Below are positions 16,782 through 24,651 of a DNA stretch of 64,000 nucleotides, in pieces. The DNA is taken from NCBI RefSeq assembly GCF_013409365.1, contig NZ_JACCBA010000001.1:7316001-7380000 (forward strand), given 5' to 3'. A program made the translations under genes and the position numbers. This DNA is from Actinomadura luteofluorescens. Lineage in GTDB: Bacteria > Actinomycetota > Actinomycetes > Streptosporangiales > Streptosporangiaceae. The notes below the pieces were generated by a model. It worked only from the letters and a program-made list of their open reading frames with translations. It searched no databases and was not told the DNA's origin. The first letter of the stretch is position 1; each line of letters starts with the position of its first letter.

Positions 16782-17261
16782 TCAGCGCGTCCAGCCCTCC
16801 GAACGCGTGACCGTGCGGCTCTCGGGCGTGGTCGGCTCCACCGCGCGGCCCTCGTAGGCGGTCGACAGGACGATGTGCGAGTTCATCTCGCCGTGCTCCC
16901 CGAGGCGTTCCAGGAGCCCTTCCAGGTGCGGCATCGAGGCGACCCGCACCTTCAGCATCGAGCACCAGTTGCCGCTCAGCTTGTGAACCTCGGTGACCTC
17001 GGGCAGGTCCTCGGCGGCGGACGTCTTGAGCAGGCAGCGGCCGAGGGCGCAGCGCATCTGGACGAAGGCCGTCAGCGGCTGGCCGACCCTGGCCGGATCG
17101 ACGCTCGCCCGGTACCCGGTGATCACACCGGACTCCTCGAGGCGCCGCACCCGTTCGGCGACCGCCGGGGGTGACAGGTTCACCAGAGCCGCGAGGCGGT
17201 TGAACGACAGGCGGCCGTCCCGCTGCAGCTCGGCGAGGATCCGCCAGTCCGTCTGATCCAT
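16782..17261 (-). CDS. Lrp/AsnC-family transcriptional regulator
   Basis: 159 residues. N-terminal AsnC-type helix-turn-helix (DWRILAELQRDGRLSFNRLA, then LSPPAVAERVRRLEESGVI, residues 5-50) and a C-terminal RAM domain for ligand binding and oligomerisation (about 65-140). Members sense amino acids or related small molecules. It is divergent from an MFS transporter 105 bp away and very likely controls it. Confidence 0.9.
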   Translation of the reverse strand: MDQTDWRILAELQRDGRLSFNRLAALVNLSPPAVAERVRRLEESGVITGYRASVDPARVGQPLTAFVQMRCALGRCLLKTSAAEDLPEVTEVHKLSGNWCSMLKVRVASMPHLEGLLERLGEHGEMNSHIVLSTAYEGRAVEPTTPESRTVTRSEGWTR

Positions 17262-17366
17262 GTGGAAGGTCCTTTCGGGGAATCGCTTTGCAACCTATAA
17301 GTCGAAAGGACTGGACGCCAGGGATCATCTATTCCGTCCGGGAATCGGCGTTTCTAGCGTTAAGGC

Positions 17367-18563
17367 ATGGAGAAACGATCCCGTCCGATGGCGGCCCTCT
17401 GCTCCGGCGTCGCCCTGATGAACGCGTCGATGGCGGTGGCGAGCGCGACCGCGACCCTGGTCGCCGCGGACCGGCTCGGCGCCGGATGGGGAGGCGTGCC
17501 GAACACCGCCGGCATCGTCGGGACGGGCGCCGGCGCGCTCGCGCTGACCCGGCTCGTGCGGACGAGCCGCCGCCGCGCCTTCGTCCTCGGCTACGCCGCC
17601 GCGGCGGCGGGCGCCTGCCTGGCCGCCCTGGCGGTCGCGAACGGCGACGTCATCGGGCTCTGCCTCGGGATGCTGCTGCTCGGCCTCGGCAACGCCGGGG
17701 CCCAGCTCTCGCGGTACGCGGCGGCCGACCTGCACCCGGCCGGACGGCGCGGCCTCGCCATCGGGCTCGTGGTGTGGTGCGCGGCGGCCGGCGCCGTCGG
17801 CGGGCCGCTGCTGCTCGACCCGTCCGGCGCGGCGGCCACCGGCGCCGGCCTCCCCGCGTTCACCGGCCCGTTCCTGTTGGCCGTCCTGACCTGCGCGGTC
17901 GCCGCCGGCACCGCGACCGGCGGGCCCGCCGGCCGGGCGGGGGCGCAGGGCTCGCCGCCGCCGCTGCGCCGCCTGGCCCGCACCCCGGCCGCCCGCTCCG
18001 CGCTGGCGGTGATGGTCACGGCCCAGGTCGTGATGGTCGCCGTCATGACGGCCGCGCCGCTGGACATGCACCTGCACGGCGACGGCCTCGGGGCGGTCGG
18101 CATGACGCTGTCCGCGCACACGCTCGGCATGTTCGCCCTGTCACCGCTGACCGGGCGGATGACCGACCGGTACGGCGCGCATCCGGTGATCCTCGCGGGC
18201 CTGGCCGTCCTCGCCCTGTCCACGGCGCTCGCGGCGGTCGCGACCGGGTCGCCGGGGCGCGCCGCGGCGCTCTTCCTGCTCGGGTACGGCTGGAACCTGT
18301 GCTTCGTCGGCGGCAGCGCGCGCCTCGCCCGCGACCTGCCCGAGGCGGAGCGCCAGCACACCGAGGGCGCCGTCGACGCGGCCGTCTGGACGGTCGCCGC
18401 CGCGGCGAGCCTGCTGTCCACGGCCGTCCTGTCGGCGGGCGGGTACGCCGCCCTGGCCTGGGCGTCCTGCGCCGGAGCCCTCGCCGTCGCGGCCGGCCAG
18501 GTACGGCGCCGGGCGCCGCTGGCGCGTCCGGAGCCGGACGGGCGGGGGATCGGACGGCCGTGA
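17367..18563 (+). CDS. MFS transporter (12 TM)
   Basis: 398 residues, mostly hydrophobic helices rich in Ala/Gly, with MFS signatures including the SPLTGRMTDRYGAHPVILAG motif (motif A-like) after the central loop. Twelve helices are expected. The divergent Lrp/AsnC regulator suggests export of, or response to, an amino acid-like compound. Specificity cannot be read from sequence. Confidence 0.82.
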   Translation: MEKRSRPMAALCSGVALMNASMAVASATATLVAADRLGAGWGGVPNTAGIVGTGAGALALTRLVRTSRRRAFVLGYAAAAAGACLAALAVANGDVIGLCLGMLLLGLGNAGAQLSRYAAADLHPAGRRGLAIGLVVWCAAAGAVGGPLLLDPSGAAATGAGLPAFTGPFLLAVLTCAVAAGTATGGPAGRAGAQGSPPPLRRLARTPAARSALAVMVTAQVVMVAVMTAAPLDMHLHGDGLGAVGMTLSAHTLGMFALSPLTGRMTDRYGAHPVILAGLAVLALSTALAAVATGSPGRAAALFLLGYGWNLCFVGGSARLARDLPEAERQHTEGAVDAAVWTVAAAASLLSTAVLSAGGYAALAWASCAGALAVAAGQVRRRAPLARPEPDGRGIGRP

Positions 18564-18568
18564 CCGGG

Positions 18569-18706
18569 TCAGATGCGGCCGGTGCCGCGGCAGACGTTGC
18601 ACCGCTCGTGGGTGGCGGTGCTGGTGCCGGTGCCGTTGCAACCGGGGCACGACCGCGTCGCCGGTTTGTTGTGCTTGCCCAAGTCCACCACCCCCTGGGG
18701 GTTCAT
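18569..18706 (-). CDS. Small DnaJ-type zinc-finger protein, 45 aa
   Basis: ATG 18706 opens a 45-residue frame, MNPQGVVDLGKHNKPATRS, followed by two CxxCxGxG motifs (CPGCNGTG and CNVCRGTG), as in the zinc-binding region of DnaJ. Such mini-proteins with only the cysteine repeats are common in actinomycetes. It converges on the MFS gene with 5 bp between stops. Function unknown; probable zinc binding. Confidence 0.65.
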   Translation of the reverse strand: MNPQGVVDLGKHNKPATRSCPGCNGTGTSTATHERCNVCRGTGRI

Positions 18707-18928
18707 CCTAGGGGCTCGGCCGATCCCATGCCGTGCCCGCTTAGGAGTTCGACGGCGGGACGCCGCGGGTTCACCGGCGCGCCAAGTGAACCCGCGCCCG
18801 GGCCCGGGTAACGGTGCGGCACGGTCGACCCGAGTCGCGTTCGCCTTCCCCTCCGACGCTTGTACGCTGTCCCTCACGCGCGCCGTCGTCCGGTCACGGT
18901 GCCCCGAGCAAGGAGATCGCGCAGGTTG

Positions 18929-20056
18929 GTGCCATTGCCGCTGACCACCGCGATCCGTCCCTACGACTGGGGATCGCGGACCGCCCTGCCCGAGCTGCTC
19001 GGCGTCGAGCCGACCGGGCGACCGCAGGCCGAGCTGTGGGCGGGCGCGCACCCCGCCGCCCCTTCCCGCGTGGACGGGACGCCCCTCGGCGCCCTCATCG
19101 ACCGCGACCCGGCCGGCATGCTCGGCGCCGCGTGCGTGGACCGGTTCGGCCCGACGCTGCCCTACCTGCTCAAGGTGCTGGCCGTGGAGAGGCCGCTGTC
19201 GCTCCAGGTGCACCCCACCATGGCGCAGGCCGAGGCGGGGTTCGCGCGCGAGGAGGCGCAGGGCATCCCCGTCGACGACCCCGCCCGCACCTACAAGGAC
19301 CCCTTCCACAAGCCCGAGATGGTCTGCGCCCTCACCGAGTTCCACGGGCTGTGCGGCTTCCGCGACCCCGCCGAGACCGCCGCCCTGCTCGAAGGCCTGA
19401 AGGTCCCCGAACTGGACCCGTGGATCGGAACGCTCCGCGCCGAGCCGCCCGCCGAGGCGCTCCGGACCGTCCTCACCCAGATGCTGGACGAGCGCTCCCG
19501 GCCGCTCCAGGCCGCGGTCGAACCGGCCCTGACCGGCGTCTACGCCGACATCGCCCGCGCCCACCCCGGCGATCCCGGGGTCCTCGCCGCGCTCCTGCTC
19601 GACCACGTGGAGCTCAAGCCCGGCCAGGCCCTCTTCCTGGACGCCGGAGTGCCCCACTCCTACCTGGGCGGCCTCGCGATCGAGGTCATGGCGAACTCCG
19701 ACAACGTCGTGCGCTGCGGGCTCACCTCCAAGCACATCGACGTCCCCGAGCTGATGCGCGTCGTGCGGTTCGTCCCGTCCAGGTCCCACCGCGTCGAGCC
19801 CACGCAGGACTGCCGGTACCGCACGGCCGCCGAGGAGTTCACCCTCGTCCGCCACGACCTCTCGCAGGTCCCCGAGGACCTGCCCTCCGGCCTTCCGCAG
19901 ACGCTCCTGTGCCTGGAGGGCGAGGCCCGCCTCACCGCGCGGCCGCCCCTGACCCTCGGCCGGGGCGAGGCCGCCTTCGTCCCCGCCGGCGCCCCCGCCA
20001 CCCGCCTCACCGGACACGGCACGCTCTACCGGGTGCTCCCGGGGATCGGGTCATGA
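18929..20056 (+). CDS. manA: Mannose-6-phosphate isomerase, class I
   Basis: About 375 residues from GTG 18929; AAGGAG lies at 18910-18915 and TTG 18926 is equally possible. It interconverts mannose-6-P and fructose-6-P, linking GDP-mannose supply to glycolysis. Typical motifs: RPYDWGSRTALPELLG at the N-terminus, the zinc-site QVHPTMAQAE, FHKPEMVCAL, and EVMANSDNVVRCGLTSKHID. The stop overlaps the start of the ROK kinase (ATGA), so hexose phosphorylation and isomerisation are co-translated. Confidence 0.93.
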   Translation: MPLPLTTAIRPYDWGSRTALPELLGVEPTGRPQAELWAGAHPAAPSRVDGTPLGALIDRDPAGMLGAACVDRFGPTLPYLLKVLAVERPLSLQVHPTMAQAEAGFAREEAQGIPVDDPARTYKDPFHKPEMVCALTEFHGLCGFRDPAETAALLEGLKVPELDPWIGTLRAEPPAEALRTVLTQMLDERSRPLQAAVEPALTGVYADIARAHPGDPGVLAALLLDHVELKPGQALFLDAGVPHSYLGGLAIEVMANSDNVVRCGLTSKHIDVPELMRVVRFVPSRSHRVEPTQDCRYRTAAEEFTLVRHDLSQVPEDLPSGLPQTLLCLEGEARLTARPPLTLGRGEAAFVPAGAPATRLTGHGTLYRVLPGIGS

Positions 20057-20970
20057 CCGTCCTCGCCCTCGACATCGGCGGCACCAAGTTCGCCGTCGCG
20101 CGCGTCGACGCCGGCGGCGAGCTCCTCGACCGCGCCGAGCACCCCGTCGGCCAGGCGCCCACCGCCACCCTGCGCGGCCTCGTCGCCGACTTCGCCCGCC
20201 CCGGCCTGACCGGCGTCGGCATCGGCTCGGCCGGCCCGATCGACGCGGCCGCGGGCACCGTCAGCCCGATCAACATCCCCCGCTGGCGCGGCTACCGGCT
20301 CGTCGCGGCCGTCCAGCGCCTCGTCCCCGGGGTGCCCGTCACCCTGGCGGGCGACGCCCAGTGCATGGCGCTCGGCGAGTGGTGGCGCGGCGGCCACGAC
20401 GGCGGATCCCTGCTCGGCATCGTCGTGTCGACCGGCGTGGGCGGCGGCCTCGTCATCGACGGCCGCCCCTGGACGGGACGCACCGGCAACGCGGGCCACA
20501 TCGGCCACGTCATCGTCGACCACGACGGCGAGGCCTGCGTCTGCGGCGCCCGCGGCTGCCTGGAGACGATCGCCGGCGGCCCGAGCATGGTCCGCTGGGC
20601 GCTCGCCCAGGGCTGGACGCTCGCCCCCGCGACGGGCCGCCCCGACGCCCGCGCCCTGGCCGCCGCCGCCCGCGCCGGCGCCCCCGTCCCCCTCGCGGCC
20701 TTCCGGCGCGCCGCCGGCGCCCTCGCCACCGCGATCCTCAACACCGCCTCCGTCCTCGACATCCGCGACGTCGTCATCGGCGGCGGCGTGGCGGCCGCGG
20801 GCGACCTGCTCCTGGACCCGCTGCGCGCCGCGATCGCCGCCCGCGCCGGCATGCCGCACCTGCGCGACCTGCGCGTGTCCTGCACGGCCCTGGAGCGCGA
20901 CGCCGGCCTCTACGGCGCCGCGGCCCTCGCTCTCCTCGCCTCCGGCGAACCCCTCCGCCCCGCCCCCTGA
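20053..20970 (+). CDS. ROK-family sugar kinase (glucokinase-like)
   Basis: 305 residues. ATP-binding MTVLALDIGGTKFAVARVD at the N-terminus, the catalytic-region GIGSAGPID and GDAQCMALGEWW, the histidine plus CVCGARGCLE zinc motif of ROK kinases near residue 160, and the adenosine-binding VVIGGGVA. The zinc motif and lack of a DNA-binding domain mark it as an enzyme, most likely phosphorylating glucose or mannose, which suits its coupling to manA. Confidence 0.9.
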   Translation: MTVLALDIGGTKFAVARVDAGGELLDRAEHPVGQAPTATLRGLVADFARPGLTGVGIGSAGPIDAAAGTVSPINIPRWRGYRLVAAVQRLVPGVPVTLAGDAQCMALGEWWRGGHDGGSLLGIVVSTGVGGGLVIDGRPWTGRTGNAGHIGHVIVDHDGEACVCGARGCLETIAGGPSMVRWALAQGWTLAPATGRPDARALAAAARAGAPVPLAAFRRAAGALATAILNTASVLDIRDVVIGGGVAAAGDLLLDPLRAAIAARAGMPHLRDLRVSCTALERDAGLYGAAALALLASGEPLRPAP

Positions 20971-21045
20971 ATCAGAGCCTCAACGCTTCCTTAAAGCCGC
21001 CATAAGGAGGGCGGCGGGCCGGGGCAGGGGTGCGAAGTTCGTCGT

Positions 21046-21309
21046 GTGGCACTGCGAATGGGCAAAGACATCGGTTCGTTCGCCCCCGGTTCGCCGGGGG
21101 AGCGGATGCGCCCCGCGGTGGTCGCCCGGGCCTTCCAGGGGCTGCCGCCCGCGCACCGCGAGATCCTCGCCGAGACGGTCTTCCGGGACCGGTCGGTCAA
21201 CGAGGCCGCCGCCTCGCTGGGGGTGCCGGTCGACGTGGTCAAGGTCCGCGTCTACCACGCGCTCCGGGCGCTCAGCGCGGCCGTGGAGACGCCGCGGACG
21301 TACGCCTGA
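21046..21309 (+). CDS. Sigma-70 region 4-only protein
   Basis: 87 residues from GTG 21046 (ATG 21058 possible). The sequence AHREILAETVFRDRSVNEAAASL with VPVDVVKVRVYHALRAL is an ECF sigma region 4 helix-turn-helix of the SigK/SigL kind, but there is no region 2, so it cannot by itself melt a promoter as a normal sigma factor does. It may be a remnant or a co-regulator that binds the -35 element. A hairpin-like purine stretch TAAGGAGG lies well upstream (21003). The 3' end overlaps the opposing LysR gene. Confidence 0.7.
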   Translation: MALRMGKDIGSFAPGSPGERMRPAVVARAFQGLPPAHREILAETVFRDRSVNEAAASLGVPVDVVKVRVYHALRALSAAVETPRTYA

Positions 21310-22181
21310 GGCCCGCCAGGTCGCGGACGATCGCGGCGAACGCCTCGACGAGCGGGCCCCCGTCCGCCCAGGCGAGCGCGACGCGCAGCGGTTCCACGTC
21401 CGTGAGCGGCACCCAGGACAGTCCGGGGCGCGCGTAGTACAGCGCCATGCTGGACGGCGCGAAGCAGATGGCCGTGCCCTCGGCGACCTGTTCGAGCATC
21501 TCCTCGACGTTGTCGTTGGTCGGGCCCCAGCGGGGGGCGGACCCGTCCGGTCTGGGGTTGACCGCCCACCAGTCCACCCACTCGCGGGGCGCGCGCTCGG
21601 TCCACATGAGGGGCTCGTCCTTGACGTCCATGATGGACACTCCCTCGGCGGAGGCGAGCGGGTGGCCCGCCGGGAGGCCCACGACGCGCGGCTCGGTGTG
21701 GACGACCTCCGAGTGCAGGCCGCCGAGGTCGGCGGGCAGCCACACGAACGCCACGTCCACCTGCCCGGCGCGGAGCGCGGCGGTCTCGCCGCCCCAGTCG
21801 AAGCGCTTGGGCTCGACGCGGACGCCGGGGTGGGCGCGGGCGAACTCGGCGCGGGGCCCGGGTCGTCAGCTCGCCTGCGCCGCTGGCCTCGAACCCGACG
21901 CGCAGGACGCCGGTCTGCCCGCGCCGGTGCCGTTCGGCCACGGCGGCGACGCGGTCGGCCTGCCGGACGGTGCGGCGCGCCTCGGCGATCACGTCGCGGC
22001 CGGCCGGGGTGGGGGTCACGCCGCCCGCGTGCCGGTCGAACAGCCGGACGCCGAACTCGGCTTCGAGCCTGCGCAGCGCGTAGGAGAGTGCGGGCTGGCT
22101 GACGTAGAGGGTCTCGGCGGCCCGGCCCAGGTTGCCCGCGTCGGCGATCGCGGCGAGATAGCGCAGCTGGCGCAGCTCCAT
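21272..22181 (-). pseudogene. LysR-family regulator with a one-base frameshift
   Basis: ATG 22181 opens a normal LysR N-terminus (MELRQLRYLAAIADAGNLG, then VSQPALSYALRRLEAEFGVRLFDR). Near 21853-21858 the frame is lost: reading on gives Arg/Pro-rich nonsense. Removing one base from the GGGG run at 21853-21856 restores RARAEFARAHPGVRVEPKRF and joins the effector-binding domain (VDVAFVWLPADLGGL to the stop at 21272). Restored length is about 302 residues, normal for LysR. This is either a real pseudogene or a sequencing error in a homopolymer. It is divergent from an SDR gene, the usual target arrangement. Confidence 0.8.
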
Positions 22182-22190
22182 ACGGCGATC

Positions 22191-22205
22191 ATAAACGCTC
22201 TTTAT
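22191..22205. promoter_or_regulatory. LysR box ATAAACGCTCTTTAT
   Basis: Perfect 5-bp arms ATAAA/TTTAT around CGCTC, containing the T-N11-A pattern of LysR binding sites, in the 82-bp gap between the LysR gene and the SDR gene. Confidence 0.7.
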
Positions 22206-22263
22206 CGGCCGGAAGGATCTCTGTCTTGGACGGCGGGACCGGTGAACTGCGATAACTACCGGC

Positions 22264-23106
22264 ATGACGAACAACTCTGAGAAGGCACGGGTCTGGCTGA
22301 TCACCGGGGCGAACTCGGGTTTCGGGAGGGCGATCGCGGAGGCGGCGCTGGCCGCCGGGGACACGGTGGTCGCGGCGGCGCGGCGCCCGGAGACGCTGGA
22401 CGATCTGGTGGCGCGCCACCCGGGCCGGGTCGGCGCGGTCGAGCTGGACGTCACCGATCCGGCACGGATCGCGGACGTGGTCGCGGACGCGATCCTGTGG
22501 CACGGGCGGATCGACGTGCTGGTCAACAACGCCGGGCGCGGCGTCGTCGGCGCCGTGGAGGAGACCACCGACCGCGAGCTGCGCGAGCTGATGGACCTGC
22601 ACTTCTTCGGCCCGGCCGCGCTGACCCGCGCGGTGCTGCCGCACATGCGCCGCCAGGGGAGCGGCGCCGTCGTGCAGATGTCGAGCATGGGCGGCCGGTT
22701 CTCCTTCCCCGGCGTGGGCGCCTACTCGGCCACCAAGTTCGCTCTGGAGGGGCTGTCGGAGGCGCTGGCGCAGGAGGTCGCCCCGTTCGGGATCAAGGTG
22801 CTGGTGGTCGAGCCTGGCGCGTTCCGGACGTCGTTCGCCGGCGGCGGCCTGCACCGGACGGCCGCGATGCCGGAGTACGCCGGCAGCGTCGGCCCGGTCC
22901 GGGCGAACCTGCCGGGCAGCGACGGGAAGCAGCCGGGCGATCCGGCCAAGGCCGCCGCGGCGATCCTGAAGGCGCTGGAGGCCGACGACACGCCGCTCCG
23001 GCTGCCGCTGGGCAACGACGCCGCGGACGCCGTGGACGCCGCCCTCACCGGTGCGCGCGAGGAGTTCGCGGCCTGGGAGCCGGTCTCCCGTGGCACTGAT
23101 TTCTAG
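22264..23106 (+). CDS. Short-chain dehydrogenase/reductase
   Basis: 280 residues. NAD(P)-binding TGANSGFGRAIAEAAL (residues 15-30), the VNNAG motif near 90, the catalytic Ser in VQMSSMGGRFSF, and YSATK with Tyr and Lys near 155-159, all in the classical SDR arrangement. The subgroup resembles oxidoreductases controlled by a divergent LysR regulator. Substrate unknown. Confidence 0.9.
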   Translation: MTNNSEKARVWLITGANSGFGRAIAEAALAAGDTVVAAARRPETLDDLVARHPGRVGAVELDVTDPARIADVVADAILWHGRIDVLVNNAGRGVVGAVEETTDRELRELMDLHFFGPAALTRAVLPHMRRQGSGAVVQMSSMGGRFSFPGVGAYSATKFALEGLSEALAQEVAPFGIKVLVVEPGAFRTSFAGGGLHRTAAMPEYAGSVGPVRANLPGSDGKQPGDPAKAAAAILKALEADDTPLRLPLGNDAADAVDAALTGAREEFAAWEPVSRGTDF

Positions 23107-23126
23107 GAATGAGGCGATAAATGGGT

Positions 23127-23150
23127 TGCCGGGGCGGAACCGCCCCGGCA
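23127..23150. terminator. Perfect 11-bp hairpin after the SDR gene
   Basis: TGCCGGGGCGG pairs with CCGCCCCGGCA across a 2-nt AA core, 20 bp after the SDR stop. No U-run; a likely actinomycete-style terminator. Confidence 0.55.
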
Positions 23151-23284
23151 CCATGGACATCGAAGGTGAGAACGCCGGAACGACGGGATCGGAAAGGGGA
23201 GCCGCGATGCGACGTCATCGAATGCGCAGCAGCCATTCCGGTCTCGGGAGCCGCCGACGGACGTGACCCGCACGTTCTGACGCC

Positions 23285-23314
23285 GACCGCCCGAAGACCA
23301 CGGGCGGTCTTTTT
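23285..23314 (+). terminator. Rho-independent terminator before the tRNA genes
   Basis: GACCGCCCG (23285-23293) pairs with CGGGCGGTC (23301-23309) followed by a T-run (23309-23314), a classical intrinsic terminator. The 170 bp before it contain no convincing gene; a 37-codon frame from ATG 23153 has no recognisable features. Confidence 0.75.
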
Positions 23315-23321
23315 CGTTTCC

Positions 23322-23406
23322 GGAGGGTTGGCCGAGCGGAAAGGCAGCGGCTTGCTAAGCCGTCGTCAGGGTCACCCCTGCGCGAGTTCGAATCTCGCAC
23401 CCTCCG
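23322..23406 (+). tRNA. tRNA-Ser (GCT)
   Basis: 85 nt class II tRNA. Acceptor GGAGGGT pairs with ACCCTCC, discriminator G; anticodon loop TTGCTAA; long variable arm; T arm GCGAG-TTCGAAT-CTCGC. No encoded CCA. Confidence 0.92.
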
Positions 23407-23407
23407 C

Positions 23408-23480
23408 GCTGAGCAGGGACGCTGGTGCGTCCGGCGGCCTCATAAACCGCAGCAGGCAGGTTCGATTCCTGCGCTCAGCA
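23408..23480 (+). tRNA. tRNA-like gene with CAT anticodon (Met or lysidine-type Ile)
   Basis: 73 nt starting one base after tRNA-Ser. Acceptor GCTGAGC/GCTCAGC, D stem GGAC/GTCC, anticodon loop CTCATAA, T arm GCAGG-TTCGATT-CCTGC, discriminator A. The cloverleaf folds, but position 8 is A and position 14 is G instead of the near-universal U8-A14 pair, and the last anticodon-stem pair is C/A. It may be a diverged mobile-element tRNA or non-functional. Confidence 0.6.
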
Positions 23481-23491
23481 CGCAAGAACAC

Positions 23492-23564
23492 GTCTCCGTG
23501 GCGCAGTGGAGAGCGCGCCGGGTTGCGGACCCGGAGGTCGCAGGTTCGATTCCTGCCGGAGATA
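23492..23564 (+). tRNA. tRNA-Arg (GCG), unusual anticodon
   Basis: 73 nt. Acceptor GTCTCCG/CGGAGAT (first pair G-U), D stem GCGC/GCGC with U8 and A14 present, anticodon stem CCGGG/CCCGG with loop TTGCGGA giving anticodon GCG, T arm GCAGG-TTCGATT-CCTGC. Bacteria normally read CGC/CGU with an inosine-modified ACG anticodon, so GCG is uncommon. Confidence 0.75.
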
Positions 23565-23565
23565 C

Positions 23566-23638
23566 GGCTTTCGTGGTGTAGTGGTCTGCACACCAGGTTG
23601 TGGTCCTGGTGGTGTCGGTTCGATCCCGACCGAGAGCC
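23566..23638 (+). tRNA. tRNA-His (GTG)
   Basis: Anticodon loop TTGTGGT. The acceptor has the eighth pair specific to tRNA-His: G at 23566 (position -1) opposite C at 23638 (position 73). T arm GTCGG-TTCGATC-CCGAC. Two non-Watson-Crick positions in the acceptor (U-G) are tolerated. Confidence 0.85.
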
Positions 23639-23656
23639 CTATGTGCTTTTGTCCGA

Positions 23657-24580
23657 CAGTGAGCCTTTTTCAGCGGCAGTTCGATGTGCGCTGATCACAG
23701 CATGATCGCGGACGGTGTGGGCGGTGCCGGACGTCAAGAAACCCCTGGTAGGACGGTTGGTCTCTCACAACGTCCCGTCCCCACCAGAGGCCTCACATGC
23801 TTTTGTACCGTGCTTCGCTGCCGTTGTCGCGCCGGACCCTGGCCTACGCCACCGGTGTCGTCCGCCGCCACCGCCAGGCCCTCGGCAGCAGGGGCCGGTG
23901 CCTGCCCCCGGGCATGCAGGCTCTGATGACCTTGGTCTACCTGCGCAAGGGCGAGACCTACGCCGAGCTGGGCGCCGGATTCGGCGTCTCCACCGCCACC
24001 GCGTGGCGCTACGTCAACGAGACCGTCGACCTTCTCGCCGCCCGAGCGCCCAAACTCGGTGCGGCGCTGGCCAGAGCGGTCAAAGCCGGGCTGCCTTACC
24101 TGGTGCTGGACGGCACGTTGGTCTCGATCGACAGGGTCGCCGCCGACCGGCCCTACTACTCGGGAAAACACCGCCGCCACGGCATGAACCTCCAGGTCAT
24201 CGCCGCACCGGACGGGACCTTGCTGTGGGTGTCGGGACCGCTGCGCGGCTCGGTCCACGACCTGACCGCGGCCCGGATCTGGGGCGTCGTCCGGGCACTG
24301 GCGGCCACCGGGCTGCTGGTGCTGGCCGACAAGGCCTACCAGGGCGCCGGCGCGCACATCCTCACGCCCTACAAGGGACGCGACAAGCCCGAACCGCAAA
24401 AGGACGCCAACCGTGCACACGCCAAGCTCCGCGGCCCCGGCGAACGCGCGAATGCCCAGCTCAAGTCATGGCGAATCCTGCGGAAGCTGCGCTGCTGCCC
24501 CCACCGCGCCGGACGCCTCGCCAAGGCCATCCACACCCTGCAACTCCGCGAGACCGCAGCACGCTGAAAAAGGCTCAGTG
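23657..24580 (+). mobile_element. Complete IS5-family insertion sequence, about 924 bp
   Basis: Terminal inverted repeats of 19 bp: CAGTGAGCCTTTTTCAGCG at 23657-23675 and its inverse at 24562-24580 with one mismatch. One transposase gene fills the element. I see no clear target-site duplication in the flanks (TCCGA left, ACCGG right). It sits 19 bp after tRNA-His and 71 bp before the GH3 gene start, so it may have cut the GH3 promoter. Confidence 0.85.
23797..24567 (+). CDS. IS5-family transposase (DDE_Tnp_4 type)
   Basis: 256 residues. N-terminal helix-turn-helix (LRKGETYAELGAGFGVSTAT, about 50-70), then a DDE domain with Asp105 in LVLDGTLVSID, Asp178 in VLADKAYQGAG and Glu216 in GERANAQLKSWRIL. 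The order and spacing match HTH_Tnp_4/DDE_Tnp_4 transposases of IS5-related elements. The frame is intact with both inverted repeats present; its stop lies inside the right repeat. It appears able to move. Confidence 0.9.
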   Translation: MLLYRASLPLSRRTLAYATGVVRRHRQALGSRGRCLPPGMQALMTLVYLRKGETYAELGAGFGVSTATAWRYVNETVDLLAARAPKLGAALARAVKAGLPYLVLDGTLVSIDRVAADRPYYSGKHRRHGMNLQVIAAPDGTLLWVSGPLRGSVHDLTAARIWGVVRALAATGLLVLADKAYQGAGAHILTPYKGRDKPEPQKDANRAHAKLRGPGERANAQLKSWRILRKLRCCPHRAGRLAKAIHTLQLRETAAR

Positions 24581-24651
24581 ACCGGCAGATATTGCTCAGG
24601 TGCTGGTATCCGGTTGCGTTGCGTTTGATCGAACCTGGAAAAACCTTCCGC

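Noticed and set aside
18800..18928. Riboswitch upstream of manA
   Set aside because: No conserved riboswitch core could be recognised by eye in this leader.
23153..23266. 37-codon frame between the SDR gene and the tRNA genes
   Set aside because: No recognisable domain and it could equally be leader or spacer sequence; not strong enough to list as a gene.
23322..24580. tRNA genes beside an IS as an integration site of a prophage or ICE
   Set aside because: No integrase and no repeat of a tRNA 3' end (att site) could be found in the window.
23639..24600. Target-site duplication for the IS5-family element
   Set aside because: Bases next to the two inverted repeats do not match convincingly, so none is claimed.
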